Below, one piece after another: positions 45,201 through 55,830 of a DNA stretch of 64,000 nt. This DNA comes from Paraescarpia echinospica (taxonomy: Eukaryota > Annelida > Polychaeta > Sabellida > Siboglinidae). Position numbers and translations under genes: made by a program. The first letter of the stretch is position 1; each line of letters opens with the position of its first letter. The stretch is taken from the NCBI GenBank assembly GCA_020002185.1, contig CM034534.1:63172771-63236770 (forward strand). The letters run 5' to 3'. The notes under the pieces are model-generated. The model ran no database searches. It saw only the letters and a program-made list of their open reading frames with translations, and was not told the DNA's origin.

Positions 45201-45998
45201 TCCTTTGTGGAAATGTCTCGTATACTGCTTTTTACTATTCCTTTCTGATTTTACTTTGATGGTAAAATGTATCTGGTTGTGATCATTACTTCCCAGTGGC
45301 TCACATGTCTTAACATTGTCAGCTAATTCATTCTGTGAGGACAGAACTATATCTAACACATTTTCGATCACCCCTGGTTGGTTCTAGCATATGTTGAGAA
45401 AAGAAATTATCTTGTACTGAAACTAAAAACTTGTGGTCCTCACTCCCTGTACTCTGTAGAGATTTCCATTGTATATGACAAAGGTTAAAATTCCCCATAA
45501 ATAGTATAGTCCCGTTTGCTCTCTTCCCTTACAGCGTTTTGTACTTTTTCATTCTATTCTATGCTTATGTTTGGACATCGATAAACTAACCCAACCGTTA
45601 ACGTTGAGTTTCCTGTAACTATGTTACACCAAACTGCTTCTTCGCAATCTGCTTCTCTTTCTAATTTTATTTCATAAACCTGGATAGATTCTTTAATATA
45701 TAAAATAACCCAACCTACCCGTCTTCCTATTCTATCTTTCCTAAACATTGCATAGCCTGTCAGTTCCAATTCGGCGTCTGATATAGGTGGTGGCCCATGA
45801 TTCGGTTATACCTATTATGTGAGGGTCAGTATCTTCTACCATAATGTTTAGTTCACTTCTGTTGTTTACTATGCTCCTTGCATTTAAACAAACGCATTTA
45901 TATGCAGCTTCAGAACAGTTTTCCAGGCCATTCTTTGCTGATTTATGTGTGCTGTCTTTAGCTATGCTTCAAGTTTCAGGCTTCTCTTTGACCCCCGT
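42210..45998 (-). mobile_element. CR1-like LINE, ORF2 portion, interrupted by a nested element
   Basis: Minus-strand LINE extending from the 3' stem-loop (about 42225) to the ORF1/ORF2 junction (about 45998). The part above 44720 encodes endonuclease fragments such as SERNSKKQYTRHFHKGRYQD and ELTGYAMFRKDRIGR. A deletion and a 944-bp insertion interrupt it at 43763-44734. FGDD replaces FADD, as in copy A. Many stops; inactive. It is 5'-truncated relative to the copy at 7961. Confidence 0.88.
43777..44720 (+). mobile_element. Nested non-LTR element 3' fragment (endonuclease-RT type) with 14-bp TSD
   Basis: Flanked on both sides by 'aaagaccgaactaa' (43763-43776 and 44721-44734). It encodes the RT catalytic region with a degenerate active-site block (LFSDDLVLCDSDG) and the C-terminal region typical of this group: LYKTIIRLTLFYGCETW, TTTEMRMIRWAVGV, RRKLEWFGHVKRRKE. 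It ends with a GA-rich 'ggtgagaaaggtgagaa' tail. 5' truncation and TSD are standard products of target-primed reverse transcription. Confidence 0.85.
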
Positions 45999-46984
45999 CT
46001 GCTGCATAGCCCCTACCAGACAGACACAACACGAACCGACCCGTGCTGATTCTATAATGTATTGCATGGGTCGATCGGCATCGACACCCAGAGTCGCCTA
46101 GTCAGGCACAAGAGTGCAGCCACACGTGACCTTGTCACAGCAGTTTAGCTGGTGCAGGACAATAGCAAATCCTCAGTAGGCGATATTGGCAGCTTTTACA
46201 ATAAAATTAATATATTGCAGTCTTTAAAACCACATAAAAACTGTATAAAACGTAATGTCGTGGACGCATTCACGTACCATTTACGTATTGTCTAGCGCGT
46301 ACACGGCAGTTCAACGCTCGCTTCAGTAAATAGGATATAGTGCGGAGCGAAATAGTTTAACACTTCAACGTCACCATGATTTTGACTGTTCTGTTATTGC
46401 TCCGGTCTGCTCGTCCACAGATTCTGCCATATTGGTGCTGTTTGGATTGATTCCCACGAACGGCCAACACTGTGCGACTATAGATTTGCCTTTACCCGCG
46501 GCCTGCTTATTAAAAGTTATCCTCCAATCGTGCTCGGCTGATTATACGCTTCCATATACGCTTATATAAGCGTATAATCAGCTTGGACCAAAATAATACT
46601 TCCTCTTTTCAGTCACGCAACTATCGGAGTCGAATAAATGGATATGATGAGACAGTGTGGCAGGCGAACGCGGGTGAATGCACACCAGGCATTATCAGTC
46701 CAGTCAATCTAGGCTAGCGCCGCCAACCCTTTTGTCACTCAGCTGTATGTTTGACTACCAAATAATCTTCCTGCATTAATTGCAGCGTAAGAGACGTCGC
46801 GATTGTGTTCGAATGAAGGTCTTCCAGGGGGTGAAGTGTAAAGCGCTTCGATCAGTCATAAGGACTGGATGCCTGCTATACAAGAGCATAAATGTGTGTA
46901 TGTATTAAGTTGCGACTGCTCTATTCTCATACTCAGCGTGAATATGCTGATAAATATAAATACAAAACATACAACATTGTCCGA
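45999..46984. other. No gene recognised
   Basis: Contains an inverted repeat at 46537-46582 (separate entry). An ATG at 46377 opens a short hydrophobic frame (MILTVLLLLRSARPQ) that stops after 24 codons; I do not call it. Confidence 0.5.
46537..46582. repeat. Inverted repeat with 15-bp arms and inner palindrome
   Basis: GCTGATTATACGCTT and AAGCGTATAATCAGC flank 16 bases. A second arm copy makes ATACGCTTATATAAGCGTAT a perfect 20-bp palindrome. Could extrude as a cruciform or be the core of a small foldback element. Confidence 0.85.
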
Positions 46985-47100
46985 AGGGCGGATTACACAT
47001 AAATATAACTATGTTCGACTCTCGATGAGCCAAAGGCTTCCTTGGCCACTTGCTATCTTGCATGCAGTTAACTTTTTTAAATCTTGTTAAACCAGTCGGC
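46985..47100 (+). mobile_element. CR1-like LINE 3' tail fragment
   Basis: 'cgactctcgatgagccaaag' and 'gcttccttggccacttgc' match the LINE 3' tail, ending 'aatcttgttaaa'. Only about 110 bp remain. Confidence 0.65.
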
Positions 47101-47104
47101 ACTT

Positions 47105-47170
47105 ACTACCTGCACACACCTGCTCACACCTGCACACACGCACACACGCACGCGCGCGCGCACACACAGA
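47105..47170. repeat. CA/CG-rich simple repeat
   Basis: Alternating purine-pyrimidine run (cacacacgcacgcgcgcgca), a potential Z-DNA former, next to the LINE tail. Confidence 0.9.
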
Positions 47171-47344
47171 CCCATTCCATCACGCAAATATCTTTGACGT
47201 TCCCGGTTCCCAAACGTCAAATCACAAATCGGACGAAGCATACGACAGAACGAAATTCCTGCTAATGATTACCAGCTGCCCTATTGTGGGTAAAGGAACA
47301 GACAATTTAAAGGGAAGTTGTGTGTTCCTCGTTTATTCAATTAT

Positions 47345-47480
47345 TATTATTATGACGTCCATAGGACTGTAATAAGTACGTTGATGGTAGAATGGCACCA
47401 AATTGCATTTTAATAAGCCTGAAATATTGTTTGCAATTTGAATTTTTAGCCCGCAAAAAGTAAATAAAACATTCAGATAA
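47345..47480. repeat. Dispersed AT-rich repeat, copy 3
   Basis: 'ttaataagcctgaaatattg', 'gcaatttgaattttta' and 'aaaacattcag' correspond to the copies at 24365 and 27150. Confidence 0.5.
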
Positions 47481-48251
47481 TAAACAACTCTGTCGGCGAC
47501 ATAATAAATACCAGATGGTTTAATCGCAAATCTATATGATGTTCAACGCGGTCGCAATTTTCACCACAGTTAATAAAATGAACTGGCGGAACTAGGTTGT
47601 AGTAATTACCATCCTGACTGATCCCAAACAACGGAACAGGATACCAACCTCTAAGATACTTGCTCAATGTAGATTGTTTTGACAATATGGAGCAGTGTCC
47701 CTGCTAAGTTTAGATATAATATATTGATTAACTTCCGCTGAGCGTCGTTTGCAAAAAGAAGAAGAAAGAAGTCTGATTTACATCGATGAAGGTTCATATG
47801 TTCGGTGCAGAGTAGATGTAATCTCCTTCTGGCACAAACAGATCGACGATTGCATTGTTCACCACAGCGCAGTAACCGATACTCGTGACATAGTATCGCG
47901 TATGTATACGGTCCCCTTTCATGGATTTGAACAATGTGAACATGCACGTCTCAGGGCGATGAAAAAAACACATCGTCCTTTCAAACGACGTTCTGCGCTG
48001 GTGCCCTGAATGTACGTGCACCTGTGTGTATTGACAGTGCGTATAACAGGAAAGAATGCTATTATATCTGCAGTCTTTAGTGACGGTAATTGCTGCATTG
48101 GTTGGAACATCACAGTTCCGCATCCGAACGTGTCAGTCTGCAGTGTAATGTGGCTTGTACATTCTGTTGACTGGACATATTGTCTTTTTACATGGCAAGA
48201 AATGCTTGTACATTGTCAGTGCACTACACTTTGGGAAAAATCTTGATTTTG

Positions 48252-48295
48252 TGGAGCCAGTTGCCCCAACTCTTTAGTTGGGGCAACTGGCTCCA
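48252..48295. repeat. Perfect 20-bp hairpin with 4-base loop
   Basis: TGGAGCCAGTTGCCCCAACT, loop CTTT, then the exact reverse complement. No mismatch in 20 bp. Could be the centre of a foldback element or a structured RNA; too short on its own for a microRNA precursor. Confidence 0.95.
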
Positions 48296-48459
48296 TAGAA
48301 TCCTGGTCGTGCTGGTTCCTTTCCAACAGCCTGTGTCATCTTATTAATAAGCTTCAATAAGAGGTTACGATAAAAATGACATTGACACGTCATTCCTTAC
48401 ATCTTTTCTTGCGATAAAACGTTTCGTACACAAATATCCACCTCTGTTTATAGCCAGGT

Positions 48460-48570
48460 ACTCATTCATACAGCTGAATGAACCGGAGCAACGTGCATGG
48501 GGCGAACGAACTTGGCCAATGTTCGTAACGACAACAAGAGGAATCGAACCTCCATTCTCTAGATTCTCCA
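48460..48570 (-). repeat. SINE-like block with exact B-box motif, copy 1
   Basis: The minus strand reads GGTTCGATTCC (B-box consensus GGTTCGANTCC) within a 5-bp T-stem-like context (GGAGG...CCTCT). Upstream parts 'cagctgaatgaaccgg' and 'ttggcca' recur in order at 49650-49800. No full tRNA fold: the acceptor and anticodon arms do not close. Confidence 0.4.
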
Positions 48571-49649
48571 GTCCATATTTGGTGGGTGATGGCTTGGTTT
48601 TCACTATATTTCTCAAACTCAATTGCTTCAGTGGCGACACCTTACGAGTGAAACTTGTATCAATGCACATCGATGCGATTGTGGATACGAGAAACGGGAT
48701 AAATTTCATCTCTGCTACCGCATGCGGCCTGTCTCTTCGTATAGTAGTAACAGTTGATTGAGTGTTCCTTAACCCGGAATCAGCAAGCGTGGTAATTGTT
48801 AACAGGAAGTTCGCAGAATTGTTTCTCTTGAATACGGGAACATGGCGGCCGCGCTGAACATCACAGCGTTGTGGTTAAACCAGACAGTATCCGCAATAAA
48901 GCCAATACAGTTGTTACTAACTGGATGTTTTGATTACTTCTCGCTGGCGAAAAGATTCAAACAGGACTTAGCGAACAATGCTTCGGGCGTATGGAAGGCA
49001 ATTCGGGGGGGGGGGCAGTACATACCCTCAATATATTCATTGCAGTGTTAAGTACTTTGTGTTAGTTAACATAATAACCGGAGCGGGTGGTGGTTTGACC
49101 CAATACTGACTACTGCGCGTTTTGGGAATTTTTAAAACTGATGGGACCGACCTTAAACATCTCGAGAATATGCCAAAAGGCGATCAATTGAAAGCACACG
49201 ACGACTACGGTATATATTATGAATACCACTCATTCGCTGATGACAGGCCAAGCACAGGTAAGCACTATTACAAATACGTGCCTTCTAAAACTCACTTCCG
49301 CATATCATTAATTTGTGCAGACACCATGCAGACAATTTCTAGTTTGTTCGCTAATATTACATCTAAACACAAATATGCGTTACACTGACACGAAACAAAA
49401 CGAACATGAATATGCTGAAGACCCTTGGTTCAGTTAACGGGTCCAGCATCGTCGTAGTCTGGAAGCCAACTCTAACTATGAATTATCTGCATTTGTTGAG
49501 TTTAAAGACAAAACAAAGGCTAGTTTTTTTTAGCAAATATTTATTCTTTAAGAGCCCTTTATTTGTTCAGCTCTGGATCGCAGATCAATGCGACTTCTCT
49601 AGTACGAATTCAGTCTCGCTGCAATCACTGAGCAAAAACTATTCATTCA

Positions 49650-49800
49650 CATTCATCCACCACTGTACCTAAGAGATACTTAGTAATGCAGCTGAATGAA
49701 CTGACGCAATAAAGTTGGCCACGTTTTGAAGGGGCAGCAAAAGGATTCGATTCCGCATTTTCTCAATTGAAAGTTGGATGTTCTAGCCGCTATTTTACTG
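49650..49800. repeat. SINE-like block, copy 2
   Basis: 'gcagctgaatgaactg', 'gttggccacg' and 'gattcgattcc' match block 1 in the same order. Probably a diverged copy of one short interspersed repeat. Confidence 0.4.
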
Positions 49801-52559
49801 CGCCCCAAAATATATTTTGTGTAGCTGTGATCGCAGCAGCTGTAGCAGATGTCGACACAAAATTTGAACGTACCTTTTTAGCAGAAACCGCGGCTATCGG
49901 CCTAAGAACAATACCAGACAATGCGGTTAACACTAAGAAGTATGAACCCAGTAGCAATCCGCCGGTTCCAGCCATCACGACTGACAAAATGAGCGTCCGT
50001 CAGAGCCTACACTTTAGCGCCGACTACTGCTATTGCTAGCAATGCGAACAGTCAACCCATCGTAGATTCGTCACACACGATTGTATTTAGCGCCACAGAT
50101 ACGGAACCTCAAATCAAACCCGGTCACGTATGACACGCACGGCTGCTTCTACGCTGTTCCAGCTGTTGTAGAAATACTATCAATGCAGCCGCCCACCCTG
50201 AAGCCAAAGTATTTTGTTAAAGTTTGTTTGAAAGGCATTTAAAAGCAAAAGCTCTAAAAGGTAAATAAGTTTGGGCGTACCGTTCAATTTTCTAAAATAT
50301 CTGACATGTTAACAACTGCAACAAAATACTGTGCTATGTTCATAATCAGTCACAATGCCAGATTTACTTACTATTCAAACGTAAAACTTGCAGGCATATT
50401 ACAACATAACACCTCACAATTGTATATACAAAGTACAGTTTATTTGATATGTTACTTATTAAGCAACTAACAATCACACATTTTAGCTAATTTTTTATGA
50501 TATTCAATAATAGACCCACAAGAAGTAATGTCGATTCAGTAAATGTTGACCATTAAGTATCATGCAAAAATGCTGGCTTGCTATTTTGAAGGCAAACAAC
50601 TAAAATGTCTGTAACATGCCGTAGTATAGTAACATTGTTTTCAAGATTCAAATTTGACCGAGGGGGAACAATGTTATTTTAGTAAACGTTTGTCAGTGTT
50701 CATTTGATATTTATCTCTTATGGGCTCACGCTTATATGATATTCACCTCCCATATGAATATATATATAAAAGCCCATGGTAAAAACTGCAGTTTAGCAAT
50801 CTTGAAAGTAAGGGACGAATCGAGTGGCATTGGATGGGCCAGCTTTCATCCATACCAGTGATGCAGCAGCAGCATGCTTACTACGTCTGTATCGCTGCTT
50901 TGAACGATACCGCGACTACATCCACCGTGTTGTGCGTTTGGTATACGTGCAAGGGATGGTTTTATAAGTTCGCAAAGTTCAATTGGCTCAAATAACCACC
51001 CCCTCCAGTAAGTATTGTGGGACACGATAGGTTTACGATCCAAAGTGGCTGTTAGCGTCAACTTGCATTAACAACTGTTTCACTTGCTAGATGGCACCAC
51101 CTTAGCCATTTATTTCGTCTACAGTATGCGGTGACAACCCCCTACGTAATAAGTGACTTTACGACCAGCCGGAACAGCATAACCAAATCCGCCTCTTTTT
51201 CAGAAGAATACAACCGGAACAGCGATGATAAAACTTCACACTGGGATTGTCCTACTTCTGCCTTTGTGCCACGTGTGTCTCTCGCAATAACAACAATGCA
51301 GCTATACGTGGATTGTTGTCTACTTCGAGTCTGTTCGTCTACCACGAATTAGCGGCCGTAGTAATTTGTAACAGGAAGTCTGCCGTGTTGAACGTGGAAA
51401 GTTGAACATCAAAGGATATAGCAGTTAACTCAGCCCGACTAGGGGGGGTATTGCCAATATAGTTTGTTTTGAAACAGGATGTTTTATTTCCTATTTGAAC
51501 ATGCTCCCGTGGTCGTACCTTCAAATTGCGTTTTTACGGGCTTACTAAATACAATTTAGCGGGCAGTATACATTCAACATAGTTAGTATATTCTTACGAA
51601 TATTGTATTAATTAATAACTGAAGAACAAGGAACAGACTGCCTCCTTTTAAAACAGAGTATGGTTCTCAGTCATTCTATGTGTCAAAGCATAGCTCCATC
51701 AGTTTCGCATGTATGAGACTAACATTAATTTTGTAAGCATGATAGCGCACCCATTGCGTATTTACAGGTTTTTTTTTATAATTTCACCCGGGGGCGATGG
51801 GATGGGGCGCATACGGAACGTCCGCGTTGCCCATCGCAGATCGTGTCGGCATTCAGTAAAAGCCGGTTTGAGATTATAAATGGATACCCGTGATAAATGG
51901 ACCTATAAATAAATTATATCCATAACGCGAGCCATCACCGATGTTATAGGACCACGGGTGCCTGTTTTGAATACAGTGAAATGCCACAAATTGCAATGGT
52001 TCGGGCTTCAACAATACACGCTGCTCAGATTCTAATGACGAGCAGATATGCGACCAGTGACGCGGCACCTGCGGTGACGTAGTACGCAGATTAGCGGGAG
52101 TCTACGAGTAAATAATCGGTGCAAGACGTCACCGCGTTCCTTAATGGCAACTGCTAATGCGAAGGTCCCGTTATTTCAAGAGTTCCGGCGTAAAGTGAAT
52201 GGGTTTGCAGAAAGTGTACTTATATCGATATATCAGCCAGCTTTGTAGTTAAATAAAGGAACGACATGCAAAACACTCTGCTCTGTATACATACTACAAT
52301 AACGCCAAACGCCGAAACGGACGGGGGCCCGTTTTGGCAGGGGGTCTGTGCTGTACGTCGTTGTTCCCCTACTTCCAAAGAATTACCAACATGAAATGTA
52401 TCGAATTATGAATGTTACAGATAGCTTAGGCCCTACTGAGCTACTTAATGTTATTGATTTGGAACCACACCCTAGCTTTCGTTAAAACACCTGCCTACGT
52501 ATGTATCCCACAAAACTACCAAGAATGTTACACATTCTCCTGCGCGTTTGTAAGACATA

Positions 52560-53180
52560 TTAGCCAATTTTAATTGCAAGAATTAAACTTATATTGGAGC
52601 TGCATTTGAAAGGTGCAACGTTTCGATCCGTCAACAGCGGATCGAGATCACGCACTGATGATGTCATGTGACGTAGCTCACATTTTGTCGGAATGATCTG
52701 GTTGTAGATGACGGGAAAATGGTATCCCCGATCTCGGTTCATTGTAGGGACCCTCTGTTCGATGTAGATGGCCTCCTTTACTTTTATTTTGTGCCAGTGT
52801 TGTTCACGGGCCAAGACCTTGATGTTGTCCATGGATAGTGGGTGTCCTGTGGCCAAGCAATGGTCTCCTACTGATGTAGGCTTATCCAGGTTTGTGTGTT
52901 CCTTAAACCTCTGGCTGAGTGTTCTTTTGGTTTCACCGATGTAGGTGTGGCTACAGTAGTTACCACAGGTCATGTGGTAGATAGTTCCACACTAGTGTTC
53001 TTTGTGGGTTTTGTCCTTCGGGTGTCCTACCACTGAACAGAGGGTGTTGGTGGGTTTATGGTACAAGTGCACATTGCGTGACTTGTAAACCCGTCCGAGT
53101 TGTTCTGATAGCCCTGTTACGTATGGTAGTGCCAACACGGGCCGGTCCGGGTTCACTGTTGTTGTTAGTAGGTGATCTGT
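52560..53180 (-). pseudogene. Penelope-like GIY-YIG endonuclease domain
   Basis: After a stop near 52992 the sequence reads GTIYHMTCGNYCSHTYIGET then KRTLSQRFKEHTN, the Y-I-G-x-T...R...E-H signature of the Penelope endonuclease, followed by HCLATGHPLSMDNIKVLARE and KEAIYIEQRVP (catalytic-region Glu). The stop after KTHKEH separates it from the RT, so the copy is inactive. Confidence 0.88.
52620..52643 (-). other. Hammerhead-ribozyme-like stem II + GAAAC, degenerate core (copy 1)
   Basis: On the minus strand GATCCG-CTGTTGA-CGGATC forms a 6-bp stem followed by GAAAC, the arrangement seen after CUGAUGA in hammerheads. The expected CUGAUGA is replaced by CGTGATCTC. Penelope-like elements are known to carry hammerheads in their terminal repeats, so this may be a decayed one. 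The same stem occurs on the plus strand at 55024-55047. Confidence 0.35.
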
Positions 53181-54653
53181 CCTCGCTAGGCGGAGGGATT
53201 TCAAGCGCCCACTCCGAATAGTCATTGGCTCTGAGGGCACTGCGGAAATGTGCAAGTTCTGCTTTTCTGTCTTCACCTCTTGTGAATTAGGGGTGGCAAG
53301 ATTTGAAGTTGAGGTATTGGTCAGTGTGTGCAGGCTTCCTATATATGGTTAACTTGGTGGATCCATCATCTTGTATATGCATGCCGAGAAAAGGAATTTG
53401 CTGCCTTTCTCTGGTTCGATGGCAAACTTAATGTGTGGATTACTCTTCCACGTCATGTTCATGGAGTACTGTGAACGTGTCATCCACGCAGCGTAGCCAC
53501 AGCGATGGGGGTTGTGGTGGTGTTGAGATGGCTAGTTTCTCAAAGTATTCCATGTAACAGTCGGGTAAAAGAGGGATATGTGTGGCCCCATGGCTGCCCC
53601 GTGTGTCTGCTGGTAATACGCGCCATCGTATATGAAATAGGTGGTGTTCAGGCTGACGTCTAGGAGCTCCACTACCTGTGAGATAGCTATTTTCGTGCGG
53701 CTGGCTAGAGTATCATCTTCATGCAATTTTCCAGTGATTATTCCCAGTGCCATTTCTACAGGGACACTGGCGAAGAGCGCTATGACATCATATGACACCA
53801 GTTTCCGTGTAGATGGAATTCCCAACCCTTTTAGTTTGTTAACCAGTTCCTTGGTGTTTTTGATGCCGTGACCGTTCTCACCCACTAGAGGGTTAAAAGG
53901 ATGCTGGCGATGTATTTGGCTGCGTTGTATGTTATACAGCTGTATACTTTTGGCCTGAGAGGTGTGTTGGCTTTGTGGATCTTGGGGGTCTGATATAATT
54001 TGGGGTCCTTCAGAGTCTGGATAAAATTTCCAGTACAGTTATCGAACCATCTTTCTTCCAACTTCTCAAGATGTTCATGAGTTTGTTCTTATATTTGTGC
54101 GAAGGGTGTTTGTTTAGTCTGGTATATGTGTTTATATCACCCACCATGGCTGCCATTTTTCCTGTAATCGGTGCTGTTCATGGTTACAGTAGTTTTGTCT
54201 TTGTCCGCTGGGAGTATGATGATGGGTTTGTCTTTTTTTCAGTTCCAGCAGAGCCGCCCTCTCCGCATTGATGATGTTAGATTTGGGGAGTTTTGCTCGT
54301 TTGATGGTGCGGACAACCTCACATCGGAGTTCTTCTGCGTCATTGTCTGTCATTTGTTTAGTAACTGTCTCTGTACCTGCTATGATTTCTTGGACCGGGA
54401 GAGTGGTCGGGGTAATTGCTAAGTTTAGACCTTTGCTATGGATAGATAATTCATCGTCACAAATATGTCTGTCACTCAGGTTTATAACCGGCATGTCTAT
54501 GTCAATATTGGTGTCTGTCACTTTATTTTTATTCTGAGGTTTGTTGTAAAGTCCCTCGAATTTGTTCTGTTGTCGTGACGTAGTGTCCTCGGAAGTGTTT
54601 TTATGCGCAGCTGCGAGCAGCCGTTGCATTTTCGATGTCTTATCCATATTCAA
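53180..54653 (-). pseudogene. Penelope-like reverse transcriptase, frameshifted
   Basis: N-terminal block HSKGLNLAITPTTLP and, after a frame change, PADKDKTTVTMN and TPKIHKANTPLRP precede the RT core. Core pieces are LVSYDVIALFASVPVEMAL (first catalytic Asp), YYQQTHGAAMGPHISLFY, then RCVDDTFTVLHEHD with the catalytic V-D-D at plus-strand 53479-53487. Stops and frameshifts occur near 54140, 53890 and 53530. Telomerase-related RT group by established classification. Confidence 0.88.
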
Positions 54654-54888
54654 GATGGCTTCTAATTTATGTTTATCCGAGTAGCCGCAGTTCTGCTTTT
54701 TTCATGATTTGATCTGCTCTTACGCCAGGTACGTTCGTGGTCATTTTGATGTTTGGCGGGGTGATCGTGTGCCTTGTGCAACTTATACTGAACCGTTTGT
54801 GGTTTCCCCATCAAGCAATCCGCCTTTTCCGCCGATCTAAGCAAATTTAAGACCTCTCGTCCATGTTGTCTAAGAACGATATAAAATA

Positions 54889-55123
54889 TATTGTTCGTGG
54901 CTCCAAGATTTAATTGTAATATAAATTATTGAAACTTACATTGGAGCTGTATTTGAAACTTGCAACGTTTCGATCATTCCGCCAAAATCTGAGCTACGTC
55001 ACATGATATCAGTGTATAATCAAGATCCGCTGTTGACGGATCGAAACGTTGCAAGTTTCAAATACAGCTCCAATGTAAGTTAAATTCTTGCTATTACAAT
55101 TTAATCTTGGAGCCATGAACAAT
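54889..55123. repeat. Long inverted repeat: ~85-bp arms, 63-bp loop
   Basis: Left arm 54889-54975 and right arm 55039-55123 share 'tggctccaagatt', 'aattgtaata', 'acttacattggagctgtatt' and 'gcaacgtttcgatc'. The loop holds 'gatccgctgttgacgg' and the CTACGTCACATGA segment that matches the element's 3' terminus. Confidence 0.9.
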
Positions 55124-55394
55124 ATCTTCCATATAGCAGCCAATGTTATAGAACCACAACACTTTAGGACAGTGAAAATTAAACACCACTAAATAGTATG
55201 GCTGATAAAAAAAGTTTCACGCCATGGGAGTGTGGCTTAGTACGAAAAAAAACAGTAGGCCAATGGTTTATACTTATTTACGCTCAGTGGAAATAATCTA
55301 TCAATTGCACGCTCTCAAACACTGCTCGAATGAGAGGTTGTTAGCGTTGGTGGCATCGTGGAAGTGCCATGACAAGCCATAACCGTCAGACGGA

Positions 55395-55830
55395 ATTCAT
55401 CATGTCACCAGGTTAAAGGAACAACAGAACATGACCCATGAAGACATGATGCATGAAAATATAAGGACATGACACATGAAATAGTAAGACCTGATGCATG
55501 AATATATGAGAACATGACGTATAACACATGAAGATGAGAGGACATTACGCACGATGATATGACGACAAGAAACATGAAGACGTGAGGACCCTACGAATGA
55601 AGATATGAGGACATGACGCATGGAGATATGAGGATAAAAAGCATGAAGATACGAGGACAGAATACATGACGATATCAGGATATAACAGATGACGATTTAC
55701 ATACGTGGTACTTGAAGATATGATGACATGGTGCATGAAGATATGAGGACTTGGAACATGATGATACAAAGACATAGCACATGAAGATGCGGGCATAACA
55801 CATGATATATGAGGACATGACAAATGATGT
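55395..55830. repeat. Degenerate ~23-bp minisatellite
   Basis: Repeated 'gaggacatgacgcatg' and 'aagatat' units with many substitutions and indels, about 18 units. On either strand this makes chance Met/His/Ser-rich frames, not genes. Confidence 0.85.

Larger units (their letters stand above)
47171..52560. other. 5.4-kb region without a recognisable gene
   Basis: Contains a dispersed repeat copy (47345-47480), a perfect hairpin (48252-48295) and two similar blocks with a tRNA B-box-like motif (48460-48570, 49650-49800). The open frames here (for example 48842-49051, 49122-49388, 49767-50039) are short, unsupported and match no family I know. Confidence 0.5.
52561..55123 (-). mobile_element. 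Penelope-like element with inverted terminal repeats
   Basis: One minus-strand retroelement of ~2.5 kb with an N-terminal region (54844 down), reverse transcriptase and a C-terminal GIY-YIG-type endonuclease. About 115 bp at its 3' end (52579-52695) recur inverted at its 5' end (about 54975-55095), and the 5' end is itself a large hairpin (54889-54975 with 55039-55123). Penelope-like elements are known for direct or inverted pseudo-LTRs. Frameshifts and stops make this copy inactive. Confidence 0.9.

Noticed and set aside
46377..46450. Signal-peptide-like ORF MILTVLLLLRSARPQ
   Set aside because: It stops after 24 codons and has no donor leading to further exons.
48530..48610. tRNA gene on the minus strand
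   Set aside because: A T-arm-like hairpin is present, but no pairing acceptor stem or proper anticodon arm can be drawn.
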